From Collinsella sp. (GTDB lineage: Bacteria; Actinomycetota; Coriobacteriia; Coriobacteriales; Coriobacteriaceae), in NCBI GenBank assembly GCA_031295385.1, contig JAUMOL010000007.1:1-64000 (forward strand): 64,000 nucleotides of DNA, in the 5' to 3' direction. Positions 41,589-49,893 of the stretch are shown here, piece after piece; positions within the stretch are counted from its first letter, which is position 1; every line of letters starts with the position of its first letter. The position numbers were made by a program, and so were the translations under genes. Below the pieces are notes generated by a model that searched no databases, had not been told where the DNA came from, and saw nothing but the letters and a program-made list of their open reading frames with translations.

Positions 41589-43046
41589 ATGGACTACAAG
41601 ATTACCGGCTACGAGCCCGCCCAGCTGTTCCATTTCTTTGAGGAGGTCAGCGCGATCCCCCGTGGGTCCGGCAACGAGAAAGGCATCAGCGATTTCCTGG
41701 TCGCGTTTGCCAAGGAGCGCGGTCTCGATGTGTACCAGGACGAGGTCTACAACGTCATCATTCGCAAGCCCGCATCTGCCGGCGCCGAGAATGCCCCGAC
41801 CGTGATGTTGCAGGGTCACATCGACATGGTGTGCGACAAACTGGGTTCCGTCGAGCACGACTTTACGACCGACGGTATCGACTTGGTCGTCAAGGACGGC
41901 GTCCTCACCGCTAACGGCACCACTCTGGGTGCCGACAACGGTATCGCCGTCGCTCTGATGCTCACTGTTCTCGATGACGATTCGATTGTTCACCCCGCCC
42001 TCGAGTGCGTGTTCACCACCGACGAGGAGACCGGCCTGGTTGGCGCCGAGACGCTCGACAAGTCCCAGATCAGCGCCCGCACCATGATCAACCTCGACTC
42101 CGAGGAGGAGGGCGTTGCCACCGTCAGCTGCGCCGGCGGCGTCGTCGTTACCTACACCTGCCCCATCGTGCGCGAGCACAAGACCGGTAGCACCCTCACG
42201 CTCGACATTTCCGGTCTGTTGGGCGGCCACTCCGGCAGTGATATCAACCTGGAGCGCGGCAACGGAAACCTCATCATGGCCCGCATCATCGACCGCCTGA
42301 TGGTCGCCGGTGAGCCCGCCATCGTCAGCTTCAACGGCGGCACCAAGGACAACGCCATCAACCGTGAGTGCAAGGCCGTTCTGGTCTATGCCGATCACGC
42401 TGCCGCCGAGGCCGCGGCCGAGATCGCCCGTGGCATCATCGCCGACGTCACTGCCGAGCTCGAGGTCTTCGACCCCGGCTTTACTTGCACCGTCGAGATT
42501 GCCGACAACGCCGAGGTCGAGGCCATGGACCAGAAGTCCGCGCTTGCCCTCATCCACGCCCTGCGTCTTGCCCCCAACGGTGTGATCCGCCGCAACGTCG
42601 CTACCGACGGCTCCGTCGAGGTTTCCTCCAACATCGGTGTGGTTGCCACTTCTGACGACGAGGTCAAGATCATGCTGTCCCCGCGCTCTTCGATCACCTC
42701 GCTGCAGAACGAGTTCAAGGACCGTCTGCAGACGCTGGCCGATGTCCTGGGCTTCGACGCCAAGTTTGAGTTTGAGTATCCCGGCTGGAGCTATGCCGAG
42801 CATTCGCCGGTCCGCGAAGTCTTTGTCGAGAGCTATCGAGAGCTCTTTGGCTCCGAGCTGCGCATCGAGTCCATTCACGCCGGCCTTGAGTGCGGCCTGT
42901 TTGCCGAGGCTCTGCACGGCCTGGACGCCATCGCCGTGGGCCCGACGCTCTCCGATGTCCATACCCCGGACGAGAGCATGGAGCTCGCTTCTGCCGAGCG
43001 CTTCTACGAGCTGCTCATCGACGTCCTCAAGCGCCTCGCTGCGTAA
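41589..43046 (+). CDS. pepD: Aminoacyl-histidine dipeptidase (PepD, M20C)
   Basis: A 485-residue cytosolic metallopeptidase. Metal and catalytic motifs: LQGHIDMVCDK near 76-86, GADNGIAVA near 117 (bridging Asp), and FTTDEETGL near 145 (catalytic Glu), with LSGLLGGHSG-like sequence (ISGLLGGHSGSDIN) near 210 and a late IHAGLECGLF that supplies another His. It cleaves Xaa-His and other unblocked dipeptides. A strong AAGGAGG site precedes ATG 41589; earlier in-frame starts lack one. Its own promoter region lies in the 150 bp after the clpC terminator. A long hairpin ends the gene. Confidence 0.95.
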   Translation: MDYKITGYEPAQLFHFFEEVSAIPRGSGNEKGISDFLVAFAKERGLDVYQDEVYNVIIRKPASAGAENAPTVMLQGHIDMVCDKLGSVEHDFTTDGIDLVVKDGVLTANGTTLGADNGIAVALMLTVLDDDSIVHPALECVFTTDEETGLVGAETLDKSQISARTMINLDSEEEGVATVSCAGGVVVTYTCPIVREHKTGSTLTLDISGLLGGHSGSDINLERGNGNLIMARIIDRLMVAGEPAIVSFNGGTKDNAINRECKAVLVYADHAAAEAAAEIARGIIADVTAELEVFDPGFTCTVEIADNAEVEAMDQKSALALIHALRLAPNGVIRRNVATDGSVEVSSNIGVVATSDDEVKIMLSPRSSITSLQNEFKDRLQTLADVLGFDAKFEFEYPGWSYAEHSPVREVFVESYRELFGSELRIESIHAGLECGLFAEALHGLDAIAVGPTLSDVHTPDESMELASAERFYELLIDVLKRLAA

Positions 43047-43101
43047 AGGTTGCGCTTGCAGCAGTCCGAGCCACGTGCTAGCGGATTGCAAATGACATTA
43101 T

Positions 43102-43147
43102 GAGAGGGGGCACCCGGTCTTTTGCGACGGGTGCCCCCTCTCTTTTG
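43102..43147. terminator. Terminator between pepD and hipA
   Basis: Perfect 14-bp stem GAGAGGGGGCACCC (43102-43115) / GGGTGCCCCCTCTC (43129-43142) followed by TTTTG. It separates convergent genes. Confidence 0.9.
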
Positions 43148-43173
43148 TTTGATAATTGCGAAATTACGGCCAC

Positions 43174-44478
43174 CTAGTCCATTTCTGCCCTGATGAGGTC
43201 GAGGGTGCGCTGGCAGTTTTCGCGGACGGGGCCGAGCATATGCTCGCGCAGGTCCGCCATGCCGGGCAGGTCGGCGTATTCGTCCATGACCTCTTCCATG
43301 CAAATGGGCACCTCGTAGGCGAGGTCCATCATGGTCGCAAAGCAAAACTTCTCGGATAGCCCGGCATCGGTGAGCGTCGCCTCCAGCGCGGGGTCTCCCA
43401 TACCGTGGTATCGGCGGATAGCACCTGGACCGATGCGCCCCACACGATTTTCGCCGCCAACGCTCATGGCAAGGCGCGCCCGGCGGCGCATGCGCTCGTA
43501 TGCCAGCCCCGATGCGACATCGTACATGGGTGCGAGCGCCGCGTTTGTGCCTTTGCCTAGGATGAGCGAGTAGTTTTTAGCGTGTGCGTCAGGCGCTCCG
43601 ATAATGGCGTTATAGAACAACATATAGGTAAAAAGCACAAGATTCATGTGGTGGGGGACTGTGTTAATCAGTCGTTCTTGGATGTCTCGTGTAGTTGGTC
43701 CTCCGTCGGCGGTGTATTTCTGGGTTGGCAATACACCGAGCGCCTGGCAAAAGTCCTCCTGATGCAGCCTTTCGATATTTCCGCTGCTATTGACCATTCT
43801 GTCGTACCGTTCAACGACGAGCGCGGCTTCGTCTTCAAATGTGCAATAGGAGACGTTGGCAGTTGGAATGCCAACACGCCGAGCTGTTTTCATGCAGACG
43901 AATTCGTTTAAGGCCTGATGTTTGAACCCAACGACACCATTTTTGAAGATATGGGTAGTGGGGGATGACCCTAGACATTCGCACCATTGTCCATCATGCC
44001 AAGCTAGTGCAAATTTGCCTTGGTTGCCGCCCAGGGACCAGCTTTCGTTGGAGCCCATCCATGTCTCTCTTTCGTCATCGCGAATTGCTTTGAGCTTGTG
44101 AGCGATTTGAGAATTGGTAAGCGGGCGGTATGCTGAGACCCTGCCGTGGGCGGCATCTAATTGATCGGCTCGACAAAACTGAACGGCCCCCGCGCAGTCA
44201 AGACCGATATGGCACAAGAGGGCGACGGGGTTGTTGGATGCAACGTCATGCTCGGCGGCAATAGCGCGACGCTGCTCTTGGCTGTCGGGCAAAAGGCCAA
44301 ATAGGAACGGACGGACGATGTTATGGCCATATGTGCGATTGGAAAGCGGCATTGTTAACGATAGCGGTGCTCCGCGATAGGTTGGGGCGTATACAAAGCT
44401 GCAGAGTCCATGCTCGTCTTGCCGGAGAGTGCCGGCGATTTCGCCACAAATGAGGGTCGCAAGCTCCATTTCTGCCAT
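43174..44478 (-). CDS. hipA: HipA-type serine/threonine kinase toxin
   Basis: A 434-residue HipA. N-terminal HipA-N1 part (1-110). Kinase motifs: SLGGNQGKFAL near 148-158 (the ATP loop, SxxGxQxK), Lys179 after HIF, the QEDFCQALG segment near 240-248, the catalytic loop DAHAKN at 297-302, and the metal-binding D320 in PMYDVASG. In E. coli, HipA phosphorylates glutamyl-tRNA synthetase, slowing translation and raising persistence; the target here is unknown. ATG 44478 directly abuts the hipB stop codon, so the two are co-translated. Length and motifs suggest an active enzyme. Confidence 0.92.
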   Translation of the reverse strand: MAEMELATLICGEIAGTLRQDEHGLCSFVYAPTYRGAPLSLTMPLSNRTYGHNIVRPFLFGLLPDSQEQRRAIAAEHDVASNNPVALLCHIGLDCAGAVQFCRADQLDAAHGRVSAYRPLTNSQIAHKLKAIRDDERETWMGSNESWSLGGNQGKFALAWHDGQWCECLGSSPTTHIFKNGVVGFKHQALNEFVCMKTARRVGIPTANVSYCTFEDEAALVVERYDRMVNSSGNIERLHQEDFCQALGVLPTQKYTADGGPTTRDIQERLINTVPHHMNLVLFTYMLFYNAIIGAPDAHAKNYSLILGKGTNAALAPMYDVASGLAYERMRRRARLAMSVGGENRVGRIGPGAIRRYHGMGDPALEATLTDAGLSEKFCFATMMDLAYEVPICMEEVMDEYADLPGMADLREHMLGPVRENCQRTLDLIRAEMD

Positions 44479-44910
44479 TTATTTCACAACCTTACAGCCA
44501 AAGGAGAGGTCTGAAGTGCCGGAAAGGCCTTGCTCGGCTGCGATTTGGGCCAGCAAGGCACCATAGAAAGCTGGCGTTCCTTGTCGAGCGGGTCGTCTGC
44601 CTACGCTTGGCTTTGGCAGGGCATTCGAGTTCGCGATAGGGAGGTCCGCTATCGTCATCGGATGTTCGGAGGGCGATGCGATGGAGTCGTTATCGCTTTG
44701 CGCAAAGAGACCTATGCCGAGTGCGTTAAAGACGGTCAACAGCTTGTCGAGCCGAATGCCCGTGGCATCTCCCAGCTCGAGCGATGCGAGCAGGCGCTCC
44801 GAAACACCGGCCTTATTAGCGAGGGCGGCACGGGTGAGACCCTGAGCCTCGCGTGCCTGGCGCACGTAGATGCCAGCTTGGCGCGGTGTGGTGATGGGAA
44901 GGGTATCCAC
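44479..44910 (-). CDS. hipB: HipB-like HTH antitoxin
   Basis: A 143-residue protein with an N-terminal XRE-type helix-turn-helix (about 10-65: LTRAALANKAGVSERLLASLE). The remaining ~75 residues are low-complexity with Ser/Pro/Ala and end in a basic tail. HipB neutralises HipA and represses the operon. The start is GTG 44910, with AGGAG six bases upstream on the minus strand. The tail is longer than in E. coli HipB (88 residues). Confidence 0.88.
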   Translation of the reverse strand: MDTLPITTPRQAGIYVRQAREAQGLTRAALANKAGVSERLLASLELGDATGIRLDKLLTVFNALGIGLFAQSDNDSIASPSEHPMTIADLPIANSNALPKPSVGRRPARQGTPAFYGALLAQIAAEQGLSGTSDLSFGCKVVK

Positions 44911-44930
44911 GGCGATCTCCTAACGTGCAC

Positions 44931-44961
44931 ACTTTTGCATCATAGTATGACATGTAAAAGT
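44931..44961. promoter_or_regulatory. Candidate HipB operator
   Basis: ACTTTTGCATCATA and TATGACATGTAAAAGT form an imperfect palindrome (2-nt offset) centred 36 bp upstream of the hipB start. More GCATGA/TTTTGCAT half-sites continue to 45003. CATACT/TATGAT on the minus strand inside it look like -10 boxes, so binding would block the hipBA promoter. Confidence 0.45.
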
Positions 44962-44976
44962 CTGCATGAAAAGGCC

Positions 44977-45004
44977 TCATGCAAAACTCTGCATGAGGCC
45001 TCAT
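44977..45004 (-). terminator. Terminator of mntP
   Basis: GCCTCATGCA/TGCATGAGGC perfect 10-bp stem with a 6-nt loop; on the minus strand CTTTTC follows. It lies between mntP and hipBA, both leftward. Confidence 0.65.
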
Positions 45005-45030
45005 CCGGACGTTTAGTTTTGAAGGGTGTT

Positions 45031-45609
45031 TTACAGCGCCAAAATCCCCAGATGCTCCAGCAAAATCTTGAGGCCGATGAGGACGAGCACGACGCCACCC
45101 ACGATGGTGGCGGGCTTTTCGTAGCGCGCGCCAAAGGTGTGGCCGATCGCTACGCCGGCAACGGAGAAGACAAAGGTCGTGATGCCAATGAGCGACACGG
45201 CGGGAACGATGTCGACGGAAAGCGCGGCGAACGAGATGCCCACGGCCAGGGCGTCAATCGAGGTGGCGATGGCGAGGATCAGGTACTCGCCCAGGTCAAT
45301 CTTTTCGGCATCCTTGCCGTCGCCTTCATCCTCGTCTTCGGTAAAGGCCTCCCACAACATTTTGCCGCCGATAAAGGCGAGCAGGATAAAGGCGATCCAA
45401 TGGTCGATGGGTCCGATGATGCCCATGAATTGACTGCCGAGCGCCCATCCGATTACGGGCATGCCGGCCTGAAAGCCGCCAAAGAACAAGCCGAGCACCA
45501 CGGCAACTTTAAGGTTGATCTTCTTCATGCCAAGGCCCTTGCAGATGGAAACGGCAAAGGCGTCCATCGAAAGGCCAACGGCGAGCAATACGAGCTCTGC
45601 GAGTCCCAT
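45031..45609 (-). CDS. mntP: Manganese efflux pump MntP
   Basis: A 192-residue membrane protein with six helices in two inverted halves. The conserved Asp motifs LSMDAFAVS (about 14-22) and TSIDALAVG (about 112-120) are those of MntP. Between the halves lies an acidic loop (TEDEDEGDGKDAEK). It exports Mn(II) from the cytoplasm. ATG 45609 is used; the frame opens 31 codons earlier, but that stretch belongs to the riboswitch leader. Control by manganese through the upstream yybP-ykoY element is strongly suggested. Confidence 0.93.
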   Translation of the reverse strand: MGLAELVLLAVGLSMDAFAVSICKGLGMKKINLKVAVVLGLFFGGFQAGMPVIGWALGSQFMGIIGPIDHWIAFILLAFIGGKMLWEAFTEDEDEGDGKDAEKIDLGEYLILAIATSIDALAVGISFAALSVDIVPAVSLIGITTFVFSVAGVAIGHTFGARYEKPATIVGGVVLVLIGLKILLEHLGILAL

Positions 45610-45662
45610 AGTCTGGCTCCCTCTCTGCGGGCGGGCCCGCGTGTACCTCTTGGGGGAGTACC

Positions 45663-45800
45663 AAAAAAAGACCCGTGGCGTACGCGTTGCGCGCACAGCC
45701 ACGAGTCTCGTTCATTAAGGCAAGCCAGGCCGCATCGGCCAGTGTGTTGACTTGCCGCGCCACCGGAGGCGAACCCGATCACGCGACTACTCCCTCATTT
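45663..45800 (-). promoter_or_regulatory. Manganese riboswitch (yybP-ykoY)
   Basis: Read on the minus strand: GAGGGAGTAG at the 5' start, a variable arm ending near ACACACTGGCC, then GAACGAGACTCGTGGC and the pairing GCCACGGGTC directly followed by TTTTTTT. These are the conserved blocks of the yybP-ykoY Mn(II) sensor, and the last stem with its T-run looks like a built-in terminator. It lies 54 nt before mntP. Confidence 0.82.
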
Positions 45801-45957
45801 ATGCGAATCCCGATGCTACCACATAAGCAGCTCATTTGGATTGGGGCTCTCAGCTGTGTTCGCTCATTCTGTAAGCATCGGATTTTGCGGGCGTCACAGG
45901 GGCAAACCGTGAGAAACTTATTGACGTTTATGGAGCGTATACGATGGGAGCGATGCC

Positions 45958-47025
45958 TTGGATAAGAACGAGCTGCAAAAGCGTATGGAACAGGCCATTC
46001 GCCTGACGGCACCTGGCCAGCCGATCCGCACCGCCCTCGACATGATCATTGCTGGTCACCTGGGCGCCCTTATCTGTGTCGGCGACACCGAAAACGTGCT
46101 CGCCGCCGGTAACGACGGCTTCCCGCTCAACATTTCGTTTACCTCGAACCGCCTGTTCGAGCTTTCCAAGATGGACGGCGCCATCGTTATCGATGGCGAC
46201 CTCACCCAGATCCTGCGCGCCAACTTCCACCTCAATCCCGATCCCTCGCTCGCCACGAGTGAGACGGGCATGCGTCACCGTACTGCCGCTCGCATGTCGG
46301 TGCTCACCGACGCCATCGTGATCTCGGTTTCGGCTCGTCGCGCCGTCGTTAACGTGTACGTCCACGGCAAGAGCTACGAGATCCAGCCCGTCACCACCAT
46401 CATGAGCTCGGTCAACCAGCTCGTCGCCACGCTCCAGACTACCCGTCAGTCGCTCGACCGCTCCCTGCTGCGCCTGACAGCCCTCGAACTCGACGACTAC
46501 GTCACGCTCGCCGACATTACCGGTATTTTCTCGAGCTTCGAGATCATGCAGCAGGCAAAGACCGAGCTTAAGGATTGCATTGTCAAGCTGGGCAACCAGG
46601 GCAAGCTCGTGCAGATGCAGCTCGAGCAGCTCGCGGGCTCCAGCATGGATACCGAATACGACTTGATGATCCGCGACTACGCAAGCGATTCCTCTGAGGC
46701 CAACGCCGAGAAGATCCGCGCCGAGCTGAGCCGCATGACGCCTAAGGACCTGTCTGACCCGCAGCACGTGGCGGCAGTTCTGGGCTATGACGACCTGGAC
46801 GAGGACTCCGTCATGACGCCGCTGGGCCTGCGCACGCTTTCTCGCGTGTCCGTCGTGCGCGACGGCGTGGCCGAGAAGATCGTCGACGAGTACGGCTCGC
46901 TGCAGGAGCTCATGGACGACATCAGCGAGGATCCGGAGCGCCTGGGCGACTTTGGCGTTAACAACCCTGCCATTCTTGCGGACTCCCTGTACCGCATGAA
47001 GGGCACCAAACAGGGGAACGCATAA
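45958..47025 (+). CDS. disA: Diadenylate cyclase / DNA integrity scanning protein DisA
   Basis: A 355-residue DisA. N-terminal DAC domain with the catalytic DGA (KMDGAIVIDGD near 71-81) and RHR (GMRHRTAARMS near 103-113) motifs that make c-di-AMP from two ATP; then a helical spine, and a C-terminal HhH DNA-binding part. It reports DNA damage through c-di-AMP. Start is TTG 45958 with GGGAG seven bases upstream. The stop overlaps the ispD start by one base (TAATG). Downstream order disA-ispD-ispF-cysS-rlmB-yacP mirrors Bacillus. Confidence 0.95.
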   Translation: MDKNELQKRMEQAIRLTAPGQPIRTALDMIIAGHLGALICVGDTENVLAAGNDGFPLNISFTSNRLFELSKMDGAIVIDGDLTQILRANFHLNPDPSLATSETGMRHRTAARMSVLTDAIVISVSARRAVVNVYVHGKSYEIQPVTTIMSSVNQLVATLQTTRQSLDRSLLRLTALELDDYVTLADITGIFSSFEIMQQAKTELKDCIVKLGNQGKLVQMQLEQLAGSSMDTEYDLMIRDYASDSSEANAEKIRAELSRMTPKDLSDPQHVAAVLGYDDLDEDSVMTPLGLRTLSRVSVVRDGVAEKIVDEYGSLQELMDDISEDPERLGDFGVNNPAILADSLYRMKGTKQGNA

Positions 47026-47753
47026 TGGCGCCCGTATGCGCCGTGGTCGTTGCCGGTGGCAGCGGCCAGCGCTTTGGTAACCCCGGTGGCAAGCAGCTCG
47101 TCAATGTAGCGGGCCGTCCGCTCATGAGCTGGTCCATCCGCGCGTTCGATCGTAGCGACAAGGTCGGCCACATTGTGGTGGTGTGTCCTGCCGAGCGCCG
47201 TGCCGAGATGCGCCGCCTGGCCATCGACCCGTTTGACTATGACGCGCCCATCAGCTTTGCCGATGCCGGCGATACCCGTCAGGATTCCACCCGTGCCGGC
47301 GTGCATGCGGTTCCGGCGGGTTTCGAATATGTCGCCATCCACGACGGCGCTCGTCCGCTCATTACGACCGAGGCCATCGACCACGCTATCGACGTGCTCG
47401 TGAGCGACCGTGCCCTCGACGGTGTCGTGTGCGGTCAGCCCGCGATCGACACGCTCAAGATCGTTGACGGCGATAATATCGTCGAGACGCCGCCGCGTGA
47501 GCTCTACTGGGCAGCGCAGACGCCGCAGATCTTTAGCGTCGATGCTATGAAGCGCGCCCACGCTGCAGCCATTGCCGAGGGCTTTATCGGTACCGATGAT
47601 TCGTCGCTGGTCGAGCGCATGGGTGGGCGCGTCCGCTGCGTCCAGAGCCCACGCGATAACCTTAAGGTGACGGTGCCCGAGGACCTGCGTCCCGTAACCG
47701 CGATTCTGCTTGGCCGCATGGCCGAGGGAGAGGACCTTCCCCATGTTCAGTAA
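47025..47753 (+). CDS. ispD: 2-C-methyl-D-erythritol 4-phosphate cytidylyltransferase
   Basis: A 242-residue cytidylyltransferase of the MEP isoprenoid pathway. CTP-binding loop VVVAGGSGQRFG near 6-17 with GGKQL after it, the catalytic DGARPLI near 107-113, and AAQTPQIF near 164. Usual length. Overlaps disA by 1 bp and ispF by 11 bp, so this block is translationally coupled. Confidence 0.95.
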   Translation: MAPVCAVVVAGGSGQRFGNPGGKQLVNVAGRPLMSWSIRAFDRSDKVGHIVVVCPAERRAEMRRLAIDPFDYDAPISFADAGDTRQDSTRAGVHAVPAGFEYVAIHDGARPLITTEAIDHAIDVLVSDRALDGVVCGQPAIDTLKIVDGDNIVETPPRELYWAAQTPQIFSVDAMKRAHAAAIAEGFIGTDDSSLVERMGGRVRCVQSPRDNLKVTVPEDLRPVTAILLGRMAEGEDLPHVQ

Positions 47754-48237
47754 CCTGCGCATTGGCCATGGCTACGACGTTCACCGTCTGGTGGAGGGGC
47801 GTCGATGTATCATCGGCGGTGTCGACATTCCCTACGAGCGCGGCCTGCTGGGCCACTCGGATGCCGATGTGCTCGCGCACGCCTTGGCCGACGCCATTCT
47901 GGGCGCCTGCCGTGGGGGAGACATCGGCAAGCTGTTCCCCGATACCGACCCCGCCTATGAGGGTGCTGATTCGATGGTGCTGCTTGCCCGCGTGATGGAC
48001 TATGCGCGTGAGCTGGGCTTTGAGTTTGTCGATGCCGATTGCACCATTGCCTGCCAGCAGCCTAAGATCACCCCGCATCGCGATGCCATGCGCGCCAACC
48101 TTGCCCATGCTCTGGGCGTTGACGTCGAAAACGTGGGCGTCGCCGCCACTACGACCGAAAAGCTCGGTTGGGAAGGCCAGGGCGAGGGAATCGGCGCCTG
48201 GGCCGTCTGCCTGCTACAGAAAACCGTTAAGGAGTAA
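47743..48237 (+). CDS. ispF: 2-C-methyl-D-erythritol 2,4-cyclodiphosphate synthase
   Basis: A 164-residue trimeric zinc enzyme that cyclises CDP-MEP. Metal ligands in GHGYDVHRL near 8-16 and in LGHSDADVLAHALADAILG near 37-55; ATTTEKLGWEGQGEGI near the end is also conserved. ATG 47743 gives the typical MFSNLRIGHGYD start; the frame opens 11 codons earlier inside ispD. cysS starts 3 bp after the stop. Confidence 0.96.
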   Translation: MFSNLRIGHGYDVHRLVEGRRCIIGGVDIPYERGLLGHSDADVLAHALADAILGACRGGDIGKLFPDTDPAYEGADSMVLLARVMDYARELGFEFVDADCTIACQQPKITPHRDAMRANLAHALGVDVENVGVAATTTEKLGWEGQGEGIGAWAVCLLQKTVKE

Positions 48238-48240
48238 CGA

Positions 48241-49707
48241 ATGCGTATCTACAACAGCGCTACCCATAAAAAGGAAGAGTTCCAGCCCATCGAGTCCGGC
48301 AAGGTCCGCATGTACGTGTGCGGCCCCACGGTCTACGACAACATCCACATCGGCAATGCCCGCACGTTCATCAGCTTTGACGTGATTCGTCGCTGGCTCA
48401 TCGCGAGCGGCTACGAGGTCACGTTCGCACAGAACCTCACCGATGTCGACGACAAGATCATCAAGCGCGCCAACGAGCAGGGCCGTACGGCCGCCGAGGT
48501 CGCGACGGAGTTCTCCGACAAGTTCATCGGCGTCATGCGCGCCGCCAACGTGCTCGATCCCGATGTGCGCCCCCGCGCCACCAAGGAAATCGGCCCCATG
48601 ATCGCCATGATCAAGACGCTCATCGAGCAGGGCCATGCTTACGCCGCCGATAACGGCGACGTGTACTTTGCTGTGCGCAGCGATCCCAACTATGGCCAGG
48701 TCTCGGGCCGCAACATCGATGACCTTATGGTTGGTGCGCGTATCGAGGAGAACGAGGACAAGAACGACCCGCTCGACTTTGCCCTGTGGAAGGCCGCCAA
48801 GCCCGGCGAGCCCAGCTGGCCGAGTCCCTGGGGCGAGGGCCGTCCCGGTTGGCACACCGAGTGCGCTGCCATGGTGCATCGCTACCTGGGCACCCCGATC
48901 GACATCCACGGCGGCGGCTCCGACCTTGCCTTCCCGCATCACGAGAACGAGTGCGCCCAGGCCACCTGCGCCTGGCACCAGGGCTTCTCCAACACCTGGA
49001 TGCACACGGGCATGCTGCTGGTTGACGGCGAGAAGATGTCCAAGTCGCTCGGAAACTTCTTTACGCTGGCCGAGGTGCTCGAGCAACACTCTGCCGCGGC
49101 CCTGCGCCTGTTGATGCTGCAGACGAGCTATCGCTCGCCGCTCGACTTTTCTTGGGAGCGCCTGGAGGGTGCCGAGAACTCGCTCACGCGTATCGCCGGT
49201 ACGGTCGAGAACCTGCGCTGGGCCGCGAACCATGCGACGGCCGATGCCGATGCGGCTGCCGCCGAGGCATTTGCCGCCAAGGCCGCTGAGACTCGTGCTG
49301 CCTTTAAGGAGTGCATGGACGACGACTTTAACACCGCTGGTGCCATGGGTGCCGTCTTTGGCTTTGTGACCGAGTGCAACCAGTACTTGGAGCAGGCGGG
49401 CGACGCTGCCGACAAGGCCGCCGCGCTTGCCGCCGCCGACACGCTGGCCGAGCTGCTCGATACGCTTGGCGTCGAGCTTCCCGAGCCCAAGGTCGAGCTG
49501 CCGCTGGGCCTGCTGGGCGTTGCCGCCGGTTTGGTTGCCTACACGGGTGACGACGTGGACGAGGCCGCTGCCAAGATTCTCGAGGCTCGTGCCGAGGCTC
49601 GTGCCGCCAAGAACTGGGATCTGGCCGACGCCATCCGCGACCAGCTCAAGGACCTGGGCCTGACGATCGAGGATACGGCCGCCGGCACCCGTATTAAGAC
49701 TCTCTAA
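48241..49707 (+). CDS. cysS: Cysteinyl-tRNA synthetase
   Basis: A 488-residue class-I synthetase. HIGH motif as HIGNAR near 36-41, KMSKS in GEKMSKSLGN near 261-270, and zinc ligands (Cys28 in YVCGPTVYD and later Cys/His in GWHTECAAM and FPHHENE). C-terminal anticodon-binding helices follow. Usual length. Starts 3 bp after ispF. A very large hairpin and a terminator-like stem lie after the stop, before rlmB. Confidence 0.97.
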   Translation: MRIYNSATHKKEEFQPIESGKVRMYVCGPTVYDNIHIGNARTFISFDVIRRWLIASGYEVTFAQNLTDVDDKIIKRANEQGRTAAEVATEFSDKFIGVMRAANVLDPDVRPRATKEIGPMIAMIKTLIEQGHAYAADNGDVYFAVRSDPNYGQVSGRNIDDLMVGARIEENEDKNDPLDFALWKAAKPGEPSWPSPWGEGRPGWHTECAAMVHRYLGTPIDIHGGGSDLAFPHHENECAQATCAWHQGFSNTWMHTGMLLVDGEKMSKSLGNFFTLAEVLEQHSAAALRLLMLQTSYRSPLDFSWERLEGAENSLTRIAGTVENLRWAANHATADADAAAAEAFAAKAAETRAAFKECMDDDFNTAGAMGAVFGFVTECNQYLEQAGDAADKAAALAAADTLAELLDTLGVELPEPKVELPLGLLGVAAGLVAYTGDDVDEAAAKILEARAEARAAKNWDLADAIRDQLKDLGLTIEDTAAGTRIKTL

Positions 49708-49712
49708 TCCCT

Positions 49713-49815
49713 GCGGGTTTCCCAAGCACCCGACCTTGCCGTTCAAACCGTCGCTCGCGTACTCAAGTACGCGTCGCTCCTCTTTCACGGCAATCTCGGG
49801 CACTTGGAAAACCCG
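49713..49815. repeat. 103-bp imperfect palindrome
   Basis: GCGGGTTTCCCAAG at the left end pairs with CTTGGAAAACCCG at the right, with CCCGA/TCGGG, TTGCCGT/ACGGCAA and GCGTACT/AGTACGC stems inside and small internal loops. It spans nearly the whole cysS-rlmB gap and would fold into a single long arm. Confidence 0.75.
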
Positions 49816-49816
49816 T

Positions 49817-49860
49817 ACCGACCGCCCGAATTAATATTCATGGGCGGTCGTTTATTTTGT
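49817..49860 (+). terminator. Terminator after cysS
   Basis: GACCGCCC/GGGCGGTC stem (about 49819-49849) followed by GTTTATTTTGTTTCG. It lies 34-45 bp before rlmB, so rlmB probably has separate expression or read-through. Confidence 0.6.
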
Positions 49861-49893
49861 TTCGTTTGATAGTTGTATTTAGGAGGTCGCTTT

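Noticed and set aside
44530..45750. 406-residue plus-strand open frame
   Set aside because: Runs antisense through hipB, mntP and the manganese riboswitch; no ribosome site or domain.
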